64,000 bases of DNA, taken from the NCBI RefSeq assembly GCF_009796765.1, contig NZ_CP047023.1, positions 4,199,501 to 4,263,500 on the forward strand, read 5' to 3'. A model generated the notes under the pieces. That model was not told where the DNA came from. It made no database searches and saw nothing but the letters and a program-made list of their open reading frames with translations. A program made the translations under genes and the position numbers. Shown here piece after piece: positions 63,462 to 64,000 of the stretch (position 1 is the first letter of the stretch; every line of letters starts with the position of its first letter). The DNA is from Paraglaciecola sp. L3A3. GTDB lineage: Bacteria > Pseudomonadota > Gammaproteobacteria > Enterobacterales > Alteromonadaceae.

Positions 63462-64000
63462 ATGAAAATAGTATTTTTTGTTAGAGAATTCCCAGTTTAT
63501 TCTGAAACTTTTATTATTGATCAAATCATTGGACTTATTGATAGAGGCTTTGATGTAAGCATTATAACGCTTGCAATAAATGATCAAGCTCAATCAAAAT
63601 CAGTTAGTCATTATAAATTAATGGATAAAGTGCAATTGATTTCAGCTAATTATGGACATGGGATTAAGGCAAACATATTAAGTCTATTTGACGTAATAAA
63701 ATCACTCGGTAATAAAGTTTTTCGTCATTACCTATATGATGGCCTTAAGCATAAAAAACGCGGAGTAGAAGAACTAGCGACAATCATGCAGCACGCACCT
63801 AAAATATCTGCCGATGCCATTATTGCTCATTTTGGACCTAACGCTGTTATGGCCATGAAATTAACAGAACTAGGCGTACTTAAAGGTAAAATCCATGCAG
63901 TATTTCATGGCTATGATATGTCAAGATATGATTTTATTGACAAATATTTACCCGACTATAAGCGTTTATTTAAAATCGATATGCTCGCCCTGCCTATAAG
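63462..64000 (+). CDS. Family 4 glycosyltransferase, WcaL-like (cut by window edge)
   Basis: The frame is open from ATG 63462 to the last base, giving at least 179 residues. The start MKIVFFVREFPVYSETFIIDQI and the later AHFGPNAVMAMKL and FHGYDMSRYDF segments match the WcaL/colanic-acid type of GT4, cited by landmarks. The donor domain would lie beyond the window. It belongs to the EPS operon, 27 bp after the DUF707-like gene. Confidence 0.82.
   Translation, partial: MKIVFFVREFPVYSETFIIDQIIGLIDRGFDVSIITLAINDQAQSKSVSHYKLMDKVQLISANYGHGIKANILSLFDVIKSLGNKVFRHYLYDGLKHKKRGVEELATIMQHAPKISADAIIAHFGPNAVMAMKLTELGVLKGKIHAVFHGYDMSRYDFIDKYLPDYKRLFKIDMLALPI

Noticed and set aside
1..64000. tRNA, rRNA, CRISPR array or intact insertion sequence
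   Set aside because: No conserved tRNA T-loop pattern, rRNA signature, regularly spaced repeat or transposase was recognised on either strand.

Overview
The window reads as chromosomal DNA of a marine gammaproteobacterium of the Alteromonadales, most like the Paraglaciecola/Glaciecola group. It is AT-rich and combines YejM-, RlmA- and CheV-type housekeeping genes with red-algal galactan enzymes and an exosortase-A (XrtA)/PEP-CTERM type exopolysaccharide (EPS) locus. No rRNA, tRNA, CRISPR array or intact insertion sequence was seen.

Region 1 (1-3435): a YejM/PbgA-like inner-membrane protein, a two-gene operon of unknown function behind a strong Fur box, and 23S rRNA methyltransferase RlmA.

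Region 2 (3642-26222): a carrageenan/galactan utilisation island. It holds a GH42/GH167-like lipoprotein, a 1312-residue GH82 iota-carrageenase with three tandem beta-rich modules, a small PEP-CTERM protein, a galactonate-branch operon (MFS transporter, dgoK, dgoA, GntR/FCD regulator), an SMP-30-like protein, a 915-residue Asp-box propeller lipoprotein, an SSS symporter coupled to a GH117 enzyme, a GH127 enzyme and a GH5 lipoprotein. Secreted enzymes would cut the polymer. GH117 and GH127, which lack signal peptides, would remove 3,6-anhydrogalactose in the cytoplasm. D-galactose carbon would leave as 2-keto-3-deoxy-6-phosphogalactonate through DgoK and DgoA. A 15-bp palindrome, AAACAT-N3-ATGTTT, recurs in four promoter regions and is the probable operator of the GntR regulator. 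Sulfatases, a TonB receptor, galactose dehydrogenase and galactonate dehydratase are not in the window.

Region 3 (26366-31358): rhomboid protease, VC0807-like membrane protein, alkaline phosphatase, CheV and a LysR regulator.

Region 4 (31379-64000, continuing past the edge): the EPS/PEP-CTERM locus. A leftward operon encodes a Tat-exported GYWKNHP-like protein, a PqqD-like protein, an HprK-like kinase and a nucleotidyltransferase (HPr-rel-A type). A separate leftward gene encodes a trypsin-like protease. Rightward genes encode a YdcF-like protein, a patatin, an exosortase-associated acyltransferase, a VPAP-type PEP-CTERM protein behind a textbook sigma-54 promoter, an FAD oxidase, the TPR lipoprotein PrsT, two FemAB/GNAT proteins, a PcRGLX/YetA-like protein, glycosyltransferases, a deacetylase, an XrtA-type amidotransferase, two acyltransferases, an O-antigen ligase/polymerase, a flippase and further glycosyltransferases. 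The exosortase and the Wza/Wzc export genes are not in the window.
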